Source: Kiritimatiellia bacterium
GTDB taxonomy: Bacteria; Verrucomicrobiota; Kiritimatiellia; SLAD01
Assembly (NCBI GenBank): GCA_007126515.1
Contig: SLBD01000188.1
Location: 1 to 35,787 of the forward strand
DNA length: 35,787 bases
Reading direction: 5' to 3'
In this document: in pieces, positions 8,975 to 19,309 of the stretch
How positions within the stretch are numbered: the first letter of the stretch is position 1
How the letters are laid out: each line of letters opens with the position of its first letter
The notes under the pieces: model-generated
Seen by the model: the letters and a program-made list of their open reading frames with translations, nothing else
Database searches by the model: none
Told to the model about the DNA's origin: nothing
Made by a program: the position numbers and the translations under genes

Positions 8975-9940
8975 ATGAAAGCATTAATCACAGGCGTCAC
9001 AGGCCAAGACGGCTCCTATTTGGCTGAGTTCCTACTCGAAAAAGGATATGAAGTGTATGGCATGGTGCGACGCTCCAGTACCGAGAATTTCGAGAGGATC
9101 AATCACATCAAAGATAAAATCGAGCTGGTGCAAGCGGATTTGCTGGATGAATTGTCCTTGATTAAATTACTGGAAGCAGTGCAGCCGGATGAGATTTACA
9201 ATCTGGCAGCCATGTCGTTTGTGCCGACTTCCTGGACACAACCCGTGCTGACCGGTGAATTCACGGCCATCGGCGTCTCCCGCATATTGGAGGCCGTTCG
9301 GTTTGCCTGTCCCAAAGCAAAATTTTATCAGGCATCCAGCAGCGAAATGTACGGCAAAGTACTGGAAGTTCCACAAACGGAAAAAACCCCTTTCTATCCG
9401 CGCAGTCCGTATGCGGTTTCGAAGGTCTACGGCCACTACATCACCGTGAATTACCGGGAAAGTTACGACATCTTTGCCGTCTCCGGCATTTTGTTTAACC
9501 ACGAGAGCCCGCGTCGTGGAAAAGAGTTCGTTACGCGCAAGATCACCGACTACGTCGCTCGAATCAAATTGGGCTTCGAAAAGCAATTGCCGCTAGGCAA
9601 TATCGATTCAGAACGCGACTGGGGATTTGCTGGTGACTATGTGCGGATGATGTGGATGATGCTGCAACAAGATCAACCGACCGACTATGTGATTGCGACG
9701 GGGAAAAGTCATTCTGTGAAGCAGTTTCTGGAAGCCGCCTTTTCTGTGGTGGACTTGAATTGGCAGGATTACGTGGTTCAAGACCCACGTTTCATGCGCC
9801 CAGCTGAGGTCGACCATCTGATCGGTGACTCTTCCAAGGCAAAGAATGAGCTAGGTTGGGTGCCTGAAGTTGATTTTGAAGGTCTAGTACAAATGATGGT
9901 GGAAGCCGACCTCGAGCGCTGGCAAGCCGTCAAGGGCTAA
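8975..9940 (+). CDS. gmd: GDP-mannose 4,6-dehydratase
   Basis: [85 protein letters not shown]. Confidence 0.93.
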   Translation: MKALITGVTGQDGSYLAEFLLEKGYEVYGMVRRSSTENFERINHIKDKIELVQADLLDELSLIKLLEAVQPDEIYNLAAMSFVPTSWTQPVLTGEFTAIGVSRILEAVRFACPKAKFYQASSSEMYGKVLEVPQTEKTPFYPRSPYAVSKVYGHYITVNYRESYDIFAVSGILFNHESPRRGKEFVTRKITDYVARIKLGFEKQLPLGNIDSERDWGFAGDYVRMMWMMLQQDQPTDYVIATGKSHSVKQFLEAAFSVVDLNWQDYVVQDPRFMRPAEVDHLIGDSSKAKNELGWVPEVDFEGLVQMMVEADLERWQAVKG

Positions 9941-9946
9941 CAGGCC

Positions 9947-10879
9947 ATGGGCATGCGGGTTCTCATCACCGGCTCTGCCGGGTTTGTTGGTGCCTACCTG
10001 ATTCGCGAATTGCAGGCGACCGGACATGTTCCTCTGGGATATGATCTGGCCCAAACACCTCTGTTGTCGGGTTCCGAGCAATGTGTGGGATCGATTGACG
10101 ATGGCTTGACGCTGAGCCAATGGATTTCCTCGACGCGCCCTGATGCCTGCGTTCACTTGGCCGGCATGTCGTTCGTGCCAACAGCATGGGATCACCCGCA
10201 GGAAGCGATTGATGTGAATGTCAACGGCACACTGAATGTCCTGACGGCGTTTCACGAGCAACAACGGCAGGCGCGGATTTTAGTGGTGACGTCGTCCGAG
10301 GTGTATGGCCGTGAAGATCGACGCGAACCCGTGCTTGAGAATGATGCGCTTTTACCCTCTTCCATCTACGGTGTTTCTAAAGCCGCAGCCGACCAGAGCA
10401 GCCTACTGTTTGGCCATCATCACGGCATGTGCGTGATGACGGCGCGTCCCCAAAACCACATTGGCCCAGGACAATCGGAGCGGTTTGCCATGCCCAGTTT
10501 CGCCCGACAAATCGGTGAGCTTGTTCGACAAGAGAATCCTAACGGGACTCTGCGGACCGGGAATTTAGAAGCACGCCGTGATTTCACGGATGTCAGGGAT
10601 GTGGCGAGGGCCTATCGCTTACTGATCGAAAGCGGCAAAGCGGGCGATGCGTATAATATTGCCTCTGGGCGAATGATCCCGATTCAAGACATGCTCAATG
10701 AACTGTGTCAGCATGCTGGCATTTCTCCTCGGATTGAAGTCGATCCCAGCCTGTATCGGCCAGCTGATCGACCGCCTCAACTGAGCATTGAAAAGATATC
10801 CTCCCACGTGGGCTGGCACCCGGAAATCCCTTTATCCCAGACACTAAAGGATATTTACGATGCCGTGCAGCACGCCTGA
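9947..10879 (+). CDS. NAD-dependent epimerase/dehydratase, probable GDP-6-deoxy-D-lyxo-4-hexulose (GDP-4-keto-6-deoxymannose) reductase
   Basis: SDR fold GSAGFVGAYL, SSEVYG, YGVSKAA; immediately downstream of gmd. Confidence 0.75.
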   Translation: MGMRVLITGSAGFVGAYLIRELQATGHVPLGYDLAQTPLLSGSEQCVGSIDDGLTLSQWISSTRPDACVHLAGMSFVPTAWDHPQEAIDVNVNGTLNVLTAFHEQQRQARILVVTSSEVYGREDRREPVLENDALLPSSIYGVSKAAADQSSLLFGHHHGMCVMTARPQNHIGPGQSERFAMPSFARQIGELVRQENPNGTLRTGNLEARRDFTDVRDVARAYRLLIESGKAGDAYNIASGRMIPIQDMLNELCQHAGISPRIEVDPSLYRPADRPPQLSIEKISSHVGWHPEIPLSQTLKDIYDAVQHA

Positions 10880-11915
10880 AGATTGCTCTGCACCCCGGTA
10901 CTGGAAGCGTTTTATACTTCTGGCCATTCGCACAGGGCTTGGCATTGCGATTCTCGTCTGGGTCTTCAGCCAATTGCCCTTGGATGAATTTGTGGCCGCC
11001 CTGTGGCGAGGCGCTTTGAATTGGCGCTGGTGGGCGATGGGCCTATTTTTTGCCGGCATGGGGCTGGCTGGTGCAGCCATTCGTTGGCGCGCACTGCTTC
11101 GGGCACAGCAGGTCGACCTAACCGCTTCACGGACGATGCGGTTATTTTTTATTGGACAGTTTTTTAATTCGTTCCTGCCCGGCTCCTGTGGCGGAGACGC
11201 GGCGCGCGTCTACTATGTCTTCCGCGAAACAGAACTGAAACGCACCGAAGCCATGACCACTGTTGTCGTAGATCGCGGCATTGGCTTCCTGACTCTGGTC
11301 TTCTTTGCGTGTGGAATGTTGGCCTGGCAATTTACCTATGTGGTCGAGGAACGGTGGGCGCAGATGGCGGGGTTACTCATGTTGGCCATTTTGCTTGTTG
11401 CCGCGATTGTCTCCATTTTGGCCTTTCATCAACACTTTTTTGATCGGTGGCCTCGCGTAACCCAATGGCTGCGCCGCTGGCGACTGGGCCCCATTCTGAT
11501 CCGCGCATATGATGCCGTATATGTCTACCGAGATCGTCCAACGGTATTGGCTGTATCCGTCGCTTTGTCGCTGGTGAACTTGGCCGGCTTGACGTTGGCT
11601 TGTTACGCTTTCGGTCGTAGTCTTGGGATTGATGTGTCTCTGCTCTATTACTTCACCTTATTCCCCGTCATCACAGCCTTGTCCTCTATTCCCCTCACAC
11701 CTGGCGCATTTGGCGTTCGGGAAGGCCTGTTCGTGCAGCTTTTTGCGATTCCGGGTGTCAGCGCCGCTGGTGCGGTCTCGTTATCGCTGATGGTCTATGG
11801 CGGGGGCTTGGCCTGGAGCCTGTTCGGCGGCTTGCTCTTTATCAATTATACCGCCCGCTTCGGTGTGTCCTGGCGGGATGAATGGCGCAAGCTGCAGAAT
11901 CAACCACTGCCCTGA
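10860..11915 (+). CDS. Lysylphosphatidylglycerol synthase TM region / YbhN family integral membrane protein
   Basis: Multiple TM segments; GQFFNSFLPGSCGGDAARVYY and SSIPLTPGAFGVREG motifs. Confidence 0.8.
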   Translation: MPCSTPEDCSAPRYWKRFILLAIRTGLGIAILVWVFSQLPLDEFVAALWRGALNWRWWAMGLFFAGMGLAGAAIRWRALLRAQQVDLTASRTMRLFFIGQFFNSFLPGSCGGDAARVYYVFRETELKRTEAMTTVVVDRGIGFLTLVFFACGMLAWQFTYVVEERWAQMAGLLMLAILLVAAIVSILAFHQHFFDRWPRVTQWLRRWRLGPILIRAYDAVYVYRDRPTVLAVSVALSLVNLAGLTLACYAFGRSLGIDVSLLYYFTLFPVITALSSIPLTPGAFGVREGLFVQLFAIPGVSAAGAVSLSLMVYGGGLAWSLFGGLLFINYTARFGVSWRDEWRKLQNQPLP

Positions 11916-13185
11916 CAGGACGAAATACAGCAACAAACATCAGGATCATGGATGCCACGTTTACAGACCCCATGATGGTCAACACCTGGCCGAATCGATC
12001 ATGCCAGACAGCAACACAGACCACATAGACACCCGCTAGAACCAAGAGCAGCAATGGAGCCCAAAATCGGCGTTGAGCCAACTCAAAATTCATCAACAAA
12101 AACGTTAAGCCCAAAGGTGATAGCGCCCAAATAACTCCACGCACCAAAGAAATTCCGGCCGGATCGTCCCAGCTCCCCGTAAAGATCCACCAAACGAACG
12201 GCGTCCACACCGTGCAGACGAATCCTGCCAATCCAATCAGTGCTGCTGTGAACAACAGCGCCTTCAGCATGACGCGTCGATCACCAGCCGTTGACACCCC
12301 CGCTGACACCACTTTGGGAAACATCACGGCGGCAATCGGAACCGGCAGAAAGACGATACTGCGGCCAATCGTCGCGGCCTGAGCAAATACGCCGGCTTGC
12401 TCTGGGTCAAAGAAGATTTTTACCAGCGCCACATCCGCATTCATCAACACGGCATAACCAATCAGAACCGCCAGCGACAAGAGAAAATAATTCCAGCCCG
12501 CGAACGGTAATTCGAGGCATACCGGTTGCCGACGAATCAAGCGCGCGACGGCCCAGCCACCTACTGCGACACTCGCAACAACAGCCATCATTTGTGCTGA
12601 AAGCGCCGTCATGGCCGTCGGCTGTATGGATCGCGACACCCAGATCCAGACGAGCAACGCTCCGATTACAAATCGCACCACGCCCCAGACTTGACCATGG
12701 ATCGCCATCCAAGTAAACGCCTGCCCCCCTTGAAGGGCGCCCTGGAAATAAGGCATGAACAAACTGCCAGCCACAATGAATCCCGTCAGAATGACCAAGC
12801 CAGGAGCGGGTAATTGCAGCAAAGTACTGATCCCATGACGACCCAACCAACCGATCAGAACGATCAAGGCTGCGGCCACCAACAACGAGCGCGCCCAATG
12901 CCGCAAGAATGCACGCAACGCTCCGCCCTGCCCCATCCGCATCAACAAGGCCGTCTGATGGGCCACCGCCGTCCGCAACGCTTCGAGCGGAGTTCCAGTA
13001 ATCAGCACCAAACTTAGCATCGAAGCCAACATGCCGTACTCAATGCGAGAAAGCTGCCGCATCATCAGGATTTGGAACAACATGGTCGCGACATTGCCAA
13101 ACTGCGTGGCAAACAGTAGCAATACACTGTGTCGCAGCAATCCGGACTGGTGTGCGTTTTGTGGGGCGTCCGTAGTCATGAGCAA
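11842..13185 (-). CDS. Polysaccharide/oligosaccharide flippase-like membrane protein (MATE/Wzx superfamily)
   Basis: About 12 predicted TM segments, N-terminal LLLFATQFGNVATMLFQILMMRQLSRIEYGMLASMLSL typical of flippases. Confidence 0.7.
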   Translation of the reverse strand: MLMTTDAPQNAHQSGLLRHSVLLLFATQFGNVATMLFQILMMRQLSRIEYGMLASMLSLVLITGTPLEALRTAVAHQTALLMRMGQGGALRAFLRHWARSLLVAAALIVLIGWLGRHGISTLLQLPAPGLVILTGFIVAGSLFMPYFQGALQGGQAFTWMAIHGQVWGVVRFVIGALLVWIWVSRSIQPTAMTALSAQMMAVVASVAVGGWAVARLIRRQPVCLELPFAGWNYFLLSLAVLIGYAVLMNADVALVKIFFDPEQAGVFAQAATIGRSIVFLPVPIAAVMFPKVVSAGVSTAGDRRVMLKALLFTAALIGLAGFVCTVWTPFVWWIFTGSWDDPAGISLVRGVIWALSPLGLTFLLMNFELAQRRFWAPLLLLVLAGVYVVCVAVWHDRFGQVLTIMGSVNVASMILMFVAVFRPVRAVVDSAACAIHPARTHRSGRYN

Positions 13186-13204
13186 CGGTTTTTTAATCGA
13201 GTCT

Positions 13205-14806
13205 TTATTCCGATGGAGAATGACTGTCCACCACCCATGTGGACAACACTTTGTCGGGATTGTGAATTACATCCGCCCCGATGGTGAAGGTATGGTTCCC
13301 CGTGTTTCGGGCGACCAAGCCGAGCCCAAACTCAAAATTCCGAAAGGTTTCTTCACAAACCGCCCGAATGGTTCGGCCCGTGTTACGCCCCAATTCCAAC
13401 AAGTCCTCCACCGCTTCTTCTTCAAAAACCAATTGCAAGCCATGCGCTTCCTGGAATCGCTCTGCGAATCGATGCACTTCCCCTTTCAACAGCGTTTCGG
13501 TGGTATCTTGATTTTCTTCTAGCAACGCATGTAAGGCTGCGTTCGGATTTTGCACCACGTCAGCCGTCAATTCCAGTGTGCGAATCGAGGTCGATGGCAG
13601 CTCATATTTGAAGTCCCGCAGCACTCGCTCCAAAATCGTCATCAGCCCGCGAGCTCCCGTCTTCTCCTTTTCAGCGCGGCGGGCAATTTCTTGTATGGCT
13701 TCGGACGAGGTATGCATGTGAATGTCATATCCTTGAAAATCTTCACGGAACTGCAGCAGCACACTGCCTTCAGACTTCACCAACACCTGCTCCAAATCAT
13801 CTGCTTTCAAATGTTCGCAAATAACGCGTACCGGCAAGCGACCGATAAACTCTGGCTCGAAGCCGAACTGGATGAAATCAGTCGTCTCCACCTGCAGCAG
13901 GTAATCACTCTCCTCCCGGTCCGCGGCATCGCCGACCTGACTGAATCCGATTCGCGATCGCTCCACACGTGTACGGACAATATCCGACAGCTTGTCAAAG
14001 GCACCGCTCACGATGAACAGCATATGTCGCGTACTAATCGTCCGCTTCTTCGGTTTGCCACCGGTCCGTTGCATTTCCATGATCGCCTGCATCTGACCAA
14101 TCAGGTCCGTCTGACTGTGCAGATTGACATCCGTCTCCTCCATCAACTTGAGCAAATTGATCTGCACACCGCGACCAGACACATCCCGCATCCCTCCGCC
14201 TGTCGATTGGGAGGCAATCTTGTCAATCTCATCAATGTAAATGATGCCATACTGCGCCAACTCTGTATTGCCATCCGCCGCTTTAACCAAATCGCGCACA
14301 ATGTCTTCCACATCATTTCCGACATAGCCCGTTTCGGAAAACTTCGTCGCATCGGCCTTCGCAAACGGCACTCCGATCAAGCGCGCAATACAGCGCATCA
14401 AGTACGTCTTCCCAACTCCAGTCGGACCCAACAAAATGATATTGGGTTTGGCATACTCCTTCTGATTCAATTCCGGATCTTCCAGGCACCGCCGAACATG
14501 ATTAAAATGATCACAAACATGAACAGCCAAGACTTTCTTGGCTTCCTCCTGTTTGACTACAAACCGGTCCAGATAGTCGCGGACTTCGCGCGGCTTTAAC
14601 GTAAATTCACGAATCTTGCGCAAGGTTTCAGCGTCACTGGATTCATCCTCAGTCGGCGCAGAAGATTCGGGGGAGGATTCCTGCCTCAAGAAATTGGGGG
14701 AATCCGATAAAAACGCTGCTTGTGTCTTGTTCAACAAGTCCATGAATTGCTTTTGCAGATCGTCGATTTCGTCCGACGGCTCGTTATCTTTCATCTCATC
14801 GCTCAT
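13205..14806 (-). CDS. ClpX-like AAA+ ATPase without N-terminal zinc-binding domain and with extra C-terminal module
   Basis: Walker A GPTGVGKTY, Walker B IIYIDEIDKI, RIGF loop, FIGRLPV sensor region, TGARGL; protein lacks the Cys4 N-domain. Confidence 0.85.
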   Translation of the reverse strand: MSDEMKDNEPSDEIDDLQKQFMDLLNKTQAAFLSDSPNFLRQESSPESSAPTEDESSDAETLRKIREFTLKPREVRDYLDRFVVKQEEAKKVLAVHVCDHFNHVRRCLEDPELNQKEYAKPNIILLGPTGVGKTYLMRCIARLIGVPFAKADATKFSETGYVGNDVEDIVRDLVKAADGNTELAQYGIIYIDEIDKIASQSTGGGMRDVSGRGVQINLLKLMEETDVNLHSQTDLIGQMQAIMEMQRTGGKPKKRTISTRHMLFIVSGAFDKLSDIVRTRVERSRIGFSQVGDAADREESDYLLQVETTDFIQFGFEPEFIGRLPVRVICEHLKADDLEQVLVKSEGSVLLQFREDFQGYDIHMHTSSEAIQEIARRAEKEKTGARGLMTILERVLRDFKYELPSTSIRTLELTADVVQNPNAALHALLEENQDTTETLLKGEVHRFAERFQEAHGLQLVFEEEAVEDLLELGRNTGRTIRAVCEETFRNFEFGLGLVARNTGNHTFTIGADVIHNPDKVLSTWVVDSHSPSE

Positions 14807-15771
14807 AGTGCCTTCTCCAATCGGGCGCGTAGCACCCATCCCACATATTCGAGAATTCCTTCGGCTAATCCGTGCGCCATGGACTCCATGAATTCGGGGC
14901 GCAGCACATTTCGCGCATCTTCCGGATTTGACAAGAACGCTCCCTCAAACAGAACCGTCGGACAGGGTGCCTCACGCAACAAATAAAATCGCGCCCGCTT
15001 CAACCCTCGATCCGAATTCCCCGTCTGTGCCAACACCCGCCGGTGAATAGCAAAGCCCAGCAATTGACTACTGGCATCGAAGGCATTGCCCGGCAGCGAT
15101 GGCGGAGACGGATGATTCACCGCCTCGCCCGTGGACGGCTGTCCCGCCGCAGCCAGGACAAACGTCTCCATACCGCGCGCCTCCCGGTTCTGCGCAGCAT
15201 TAAAGTGAATACTAACAAACAAGTCCGCCTGCAATTCTCGCGCCAGCACCACCCGATTCGACAAGGAAATGAATCGATCATCCGTCCTTGTCAGATGCAC
15301 CTCATTACCGGCCTGACGCAACAAATCCGCAACGCGCAAGGACAATGCCAGCGCCAGCTCTTTTTCTACTGTACCCATCAACCCAATCGCACCCGGATCA
15401 GATCCGCCATGGCCCGGATCAATCACAATGCGTCGATACCCTGCCGTTGCCAAGGCATATTGGGGTCGCAACAACGGATCAAGAACGGTTTCCACATCCA
15501 CTGCGGAAATTTGCCAGTCGCGGCGACCGCTCAGGACCGGCTGATGAAGCCACAGTACCACCCCATTCACCAGTGCCCGTCGACTATTCAATTCCAACAC
15601 GAGCTCCATGCCCTCCGCCCGAATCGTCGCCGTCCGCTCATCCATTTCCGGAGGCGAGAACCCGTAATAGCTGGCAAATTGCTGCAACGGAACCGGCTCG
15701 CCGGGGACAAGCTCCCGCACTCGACCGGCCGCCCAGACAGAATCAACGGCACAAAAAGAGAGCCACAGCAC
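14803..15771 (-). CDS. N-acetylmuramoyl-L-alanine amidase (Amidase_3), exported
   Basis: IVIDPGHGGSDPGAIG, SIHFNAAQN, VLFEGAFLSNPEDA; likely GTG start at 15771 giving signal peptide VLWLSFCAVDSVWA; longer ATG ORF runs into repeats. Confidence 0.8.
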   Translation of the reverse strand: MLWLSFCAVDSVWAAGRVRELVPGEPVPLQQFASYYGFSPPEMDERTATIRAEGMELVLELNSRRALVNGVVLWLHQPVLSGRRDWQISAVDVETVLDPLLRPQYALATAGYRRIVIDPGHGGSDPGAIGLMGTVEKELALALSLRVADLLRQAGNEVHLTRTDDRFISLSNRVVLARELQADLFVSIHFNAAQNREARGMETFVLAAAGQPSTGEAVNHPSPPSLPGNAFDASSQLLGFAIHRRVLAQTGNSDRGLKRARFYLLREAPCPTVLFEGAFLSNPEDARNVLRPEFMESMAHGLAEGILEYVGWVLRARLEKAL

Positions 15772-15827
15772 TGTGAACCATCCTAAAAGCGGACGCCCCT
15801 GGCAGCCGAAGAAATGAAAAGGAAATA

Positions 15828-16087
15828 GAGCGTTCAACGCTCGACTTACAATCTTTACACTATGTGCGGCGGGCGAGAGACCGCCCGCTCTACCCGTGAC
15901 GCCTAAGGATGGCGAGCGCGGCAAGACCCCAGCGAACGGCGTCGCAGAGCTCCGCCCTCCAAAAGATACCGATTCTTTGCCTCCCGCCTGGAGGGGCGAG
16001 CTCCGCGAGCCCAGAGGCAACGCAGAGTTTGTCTTGCAGATGTGCGATTCCGCTTCCCGGATGTGGCGTCGCGGAGCTCCGCCTTCC
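15828..16087. repeat. Intergenic cluster of palindromic repeats
   Basis: GAGCGTTCAACGCTC (15828-15842); GCGGGCG/CGCCCGC hairpin (15869-15888); direct repeats ggcgtcgcagagctccgccctcc (15938-15960) and ggcgtcgcggagctccgccttcc (16065-16087). Confidence 0.75.
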
Positions 16088-16208
16088 AACCTGCCGGGTT
16101 CAGGGTTCACGACTAGCCTATGCGCGCGCATCGGTTTTGAATTAAGCTGTTGCATCCGCATGTTCGATTTCATACCATTGCAAGCATGTGAACGGAAGGA
16201 GAAGTTTC

Positions 16209-17582
16209 ATGGCAGAAGTTACCCTGGAAGAAGCACCGCGTAAGATTCGCGATATGTACGAAAAGGCCTATGGGGCTATGGAACGTGGCAACACGAAATA
16301 TGCCATCGACATGTTCTTGAACATTCTGGATCTTGAGCCCCGGCTGTTCATGGCTCGCAAGCTTCTCCGCGCGGGTCAAGTCAAGCTGTTCAAGGAAAAG
16401 GGCGGCGGGGCTGGCGCACACGTGATGTCTTCCATCTCCGGGTTGGGCGGACTCTTGTCAGCCAATTCGGCCCTGAAAAAAGATCCCCTTAAAGCCCTTA
16501 AACTGTCCGAGAAACTGCTGACATCGGATCCTCTCAACAAATCGTTCATCAATGTTCACGTCCAGGCCGCGCTCAAGGCAGATATGCCCGAGGTGGCAAT
16601 CCTCATGTTGGAAGTGGCCCGAGAATTTTACTCCAAAGATATCGAACTGCTGAAACGCCTCGGGAAACTTTATTTGGACAACAACATGACGAACAAGGGG
16701 CGTGATGTTTATGAAGCCCTCTTGGCAATGAAGCCGAATGATCCCATCATTCTGAAGGCCTACAAGGACGCAAGCGCCCTAGACACGATGAACAAGGGCG
16801 GATGGAGTGGTGCTTCGTCCTATCGGGACATGATCAAGGACACCGCCGAAGCCACGCGACTAGAGCAAGAAGCAAAATCCACGAAGACGGCGAAGGATGT
16901 GGATACCTTGATTGCAGATGGCCTGGCCAAGATCGAGCGGGAGCCAGAAAACATCAATTACCGTCGTTCGCTGGCCGAATTGTATGTCCGCGCAGGCCGC
17001 ATGGACGAGGCCCTGGAAACCTTGAATAAAGCTCAAGAAATGAGCGGTGGAGCCGATCCGCAAATTGAGCGGACCATTTCCAGCGTCAAGTTGAAGAAGT
17101 ATGATCAAGAAATAGCCGCTCTTAGAGAAGCTGGAGACGAGTCAGGCGCAGAAGCCAAGCAGTCCGAACGCGACGCCTTCGAACTCAGTGAAGCCGAAGA
17201 TCGCGTCAAACGCTACCCCAACGACCTCCTCTTCCGATATGAGTTGGGTGTCCTTCTATACGAGAATGACCGCACCACGGAAGCCATTCAGCAATTCCAG
17301 CAATCCCAGCGAAATCCGCAACGACGAAATCGTTCCTTGTACTACATGGCCATGTGCTTCAAGAGCAAACAACAGTACGATATTGCCTTGGAACAGCTTG
17401 AGAAAGCCGCCTCGGAGATGCAGATCCTAGACGAAACCAAGAAGGATATCCTGTACGAACTGGGCGTTATCTGCGAAGCCATGGATAACAAAGAAAAAGC
17501 GGCCAAGTACTTCAAAGAGATCTACTCCGTTGACATCGGGTACCGAGATGTGGCCGAGAAAATTGAAAAAGGTTATTCGTAA
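16209..17582 (+). CDS. Tetratricopeptide repeat protein
   Basis: Repeated TPR-like segments, e.g. INYRRSLAELYVRAGRMDEALETLNKAQEM and YDIALEQLEKAASEM; RBS AAGGAGAAG. Confidence 0.8.
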   Translation: MAEVTLEEAPRKIRDMYEKAYGAMERGNTKYAIDMFLNILDLEPRLFMARKLLRAGQVKLFKEKGGGAGAHVMSSISGLGGLLSANSALKKDPLKALKLSEKLLTSDPLNKSFINVHVQAALKADMPEVAILMLEVAREFYSKDIELLKRLGKLYLDNNMTNKGRDVYEALLAMKPNDPIILKAYKDASALDTMNKGGWSGASSYRDMIKDTAEATRLEQEAKSTKTAKDVDTLIADGLAKIEREPENINYRRSLAELYVRAGRMDEALETLNKAQEMSGGADPQIERTISSVKLKKYDQEIAALREAGDESGAEAKQSERDAFELSEAEDRVKRYPNDLLFRYELGVLLYENDRTTEAIQQFQQSQRNPQRRNRSLYYMAMCFKSKQQYDIALEQLEKAASEMQILDETKKDILYELGVICEAMDNKEKAAKYFKEIYSVDIGYRDVAEKIEKGYS

Positions 17583-18633
17583 TCCGGTTCCTCAGCCGGC
17601 TGTTACCAGCACACCCCAAGCGCAACCCGCACAGGGCGACTGGAAGCGTACGCCTGCTGTTGCCGCCTTGCTTGTGTGTGCAATCCTGCTGACCGGATGC
17701 GGGCAGGGATCCGAACCCGATCAGCGGGCAGGTACTTCAAATGGACGTGCCCTGCCGGACGAAAACACCTTCTCAGTCTTGTCTTTTAATCTGGATCGGT
17801 TTGGCTTTGATGACCGCACAAGCGACGGACAAGTTGTTGACATGAAACCGGAGGCTGAGCTGCAAGCGGTATTTTCCATCCTTGCTGACCTTCGTCCTGA
17901 TATTCTCGCCGTTCAAGAGCTCGGCGGCGGCGACGTGTATGCCACTTTTCTGGACACCCTGACCGAGCGTGGCTTGGATTATCCGTTTCATACGATACTC
18001 GAGCAGGAAGGGTCGGAATTTCATCTGGCGCTGTTCAGCCGGTTCCCCTTCACCTCCTTGCAACTGCATAAAGACGATCGCTTCACCGCAGACGGCCAGT
18101 CTTTTCCTGTCAAACGAGGTTTCATTGAAGCTGATATTGCCGTCAATCCGAACTATTCATTCCGCATCATTGTTGCACAGCTCAAGTCCAAAGCCTTTCA
18201 CCCCGTCGGCCATTCCGAACTGCGCCGCAACGAAGCCCGCATTCTGAATAATTGGGTCCGTCGCTACTTAGGCCGCGAGCGCCGCCTGAATTTACTGGTG
18301 GTCGGAGACTTCGCTGATCCTATCTCCTCAGCAGCCATGCGAACCATCACCGGCGACCAACAACAATTTCTTTCTCCTTTGCGACTAGCCGATGCCTATG
18401 GCGATATCTGGACCCATTTTGATGCCGACAGCGATACGTATCATCGCTATGACTTCATGCTGGTCAGTTCCCACATGCTGCCGGAATTTATCCCCGAAGC
18501 ATCCAGCGTTGTCCGACATCCAAAGAATAGACTGGCATCCAATCGCCGCCCGCTACTGGCCGTCTTTCACGCCCGCGAGATGGATCCGCACAGCTCTTTG
18601 ATGTTGCCCGCCTACGAGTTCGACGACGAGTAG
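17530..18633 (+). CDS. Endonuclease/exonuclease/phosphatase family lipoprotein
   Basis: Lipobox LLTGC; FSVLSFNLDRFGFDD, DILAVQELGG, VVGDFAD, HRYDFMLVS; exact start uncertain. Confidence 0.75.
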   Translation: MTSGTEMWPRKLKKVIRNPVPQPAVTSTPQAQPAQGDWKRTPAVAALLVCAILLTGCGQGSEPDQRAGTSNGRALPDENTFSVLSFNLDRFGFDDRTSDGQVVDMKPEAELQAVFSILADLRPDILAVQELGGGDVYATFLDTLTERGLDYPFHTILEQEGSEFHLALFSRFPFTSLQLHKDDRFTADGQSFPVKRGFIEADIAVNPNYSFRIIVAQLKSKAFHPVGHSELRRNEARILNNWVRRYLGRERRLNLLVVGDFADPISSAAMRTITGDQQQFLSPLRLADAYGDIWTHFDADSDTYHRYDFMLVSSHMLPEFIPEASSVVRHPKNRLASNRRPLLAVFHAREMDPHSSLMLPAYEFDDE

Positions 18634-18636
18634 GTC

Positions 18637-19296
18637 ATGGCATTTGAACGTATAGAAGCCCTTATCTTTGATTTTGATGGCACACTGGTCGACGCGTCAG
18701 CCGCCATTTGCCAGTCTTTCAATGCCGCTTTAGAACAATTCGGCAGCTCCGCCATTCCAGAGGAACGCATCCGCCGACTCATCGGCAAACCGTTGCGCGA
18801 GATGTTTCCCGCCGTGCTGCCCGACGCCACCGAGCAACAAATCCAGCAATTGATTGATGCCTACCGAGTCGTCTTTGCTCCCATCGCCTGTGACCTCTCC
18901 AAACCTATGCCCGGACTCGAAGAAATGATGCATCATTTTCATCCGCGCGTGCGCATGGGGATTGCCACCTCCCGCATGTCCGATGGCGCCCACCGCATCC
19001 TCGGCGCGATGGGCTGGCTGGATCATTTTGATGTGATTGTCGGCTTGCAGGATGTCACACACGCCAAACCGCATCCGGAATCTGTCCAGCGAGTCTTGGC
19101 GGCGCTCGACACAGCGCCTGATCGTGCCATTATGGTGGGCGACGTGCCCGCCGATATGATGGCAGGCAAGGCGGCAGGTACTGCGGCGATCGGAATGATC
19201 TCCGACCATCACAGCGCCGCAGTGCTGCAAGAGGCAGGCGCAGACGCAGTGATTCAATCGCTGGCAGAATTAATCGACCTCATTCAACTTTCATAA
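18637..19296 (+). CDS. HAD family hydrolase (phosphoglycolate phosphatase/PpaX-like)
   Basis: LIFDFDGTLVDASAAI, HAKPHPESVQRVLAAL, MVGDVPADMMAGKAAG. Confidence 0.88.
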   Translation: MAFERIEALIFDFDGTLVDASAAICQSFNAALEQFGSSAIPEERIRRLIGKPLREMFPAVLPDATEQQIQQLIDAYRVVFAPIACDLSKPMPGLEEMMHHFHPRVRMGIATSRMSDGAHRILGAMGWLDHFDVIVGLQDVTHAKPHPESVQRVLAALDTAPDRAIMVGDVPADMMAGKAAGTAAIGMISDHHSAAVLQEAGADAVIQSLAELIDLIQLS

Positions 19297-19309
19297 TCAG
19301 GGAACTCTC

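Noticed and set aside
13550-14599. Long plus-strand ORF (349 aa)
   Set aside because: Antisense to the ClpX-like gene, which has clear AAA+ motifs.
15772-16173. N-terminal extension of the amidase ORF
   Set aside because: It translates palindromic intergenic repeats; a signal peptide starts at the GTG at 15771.
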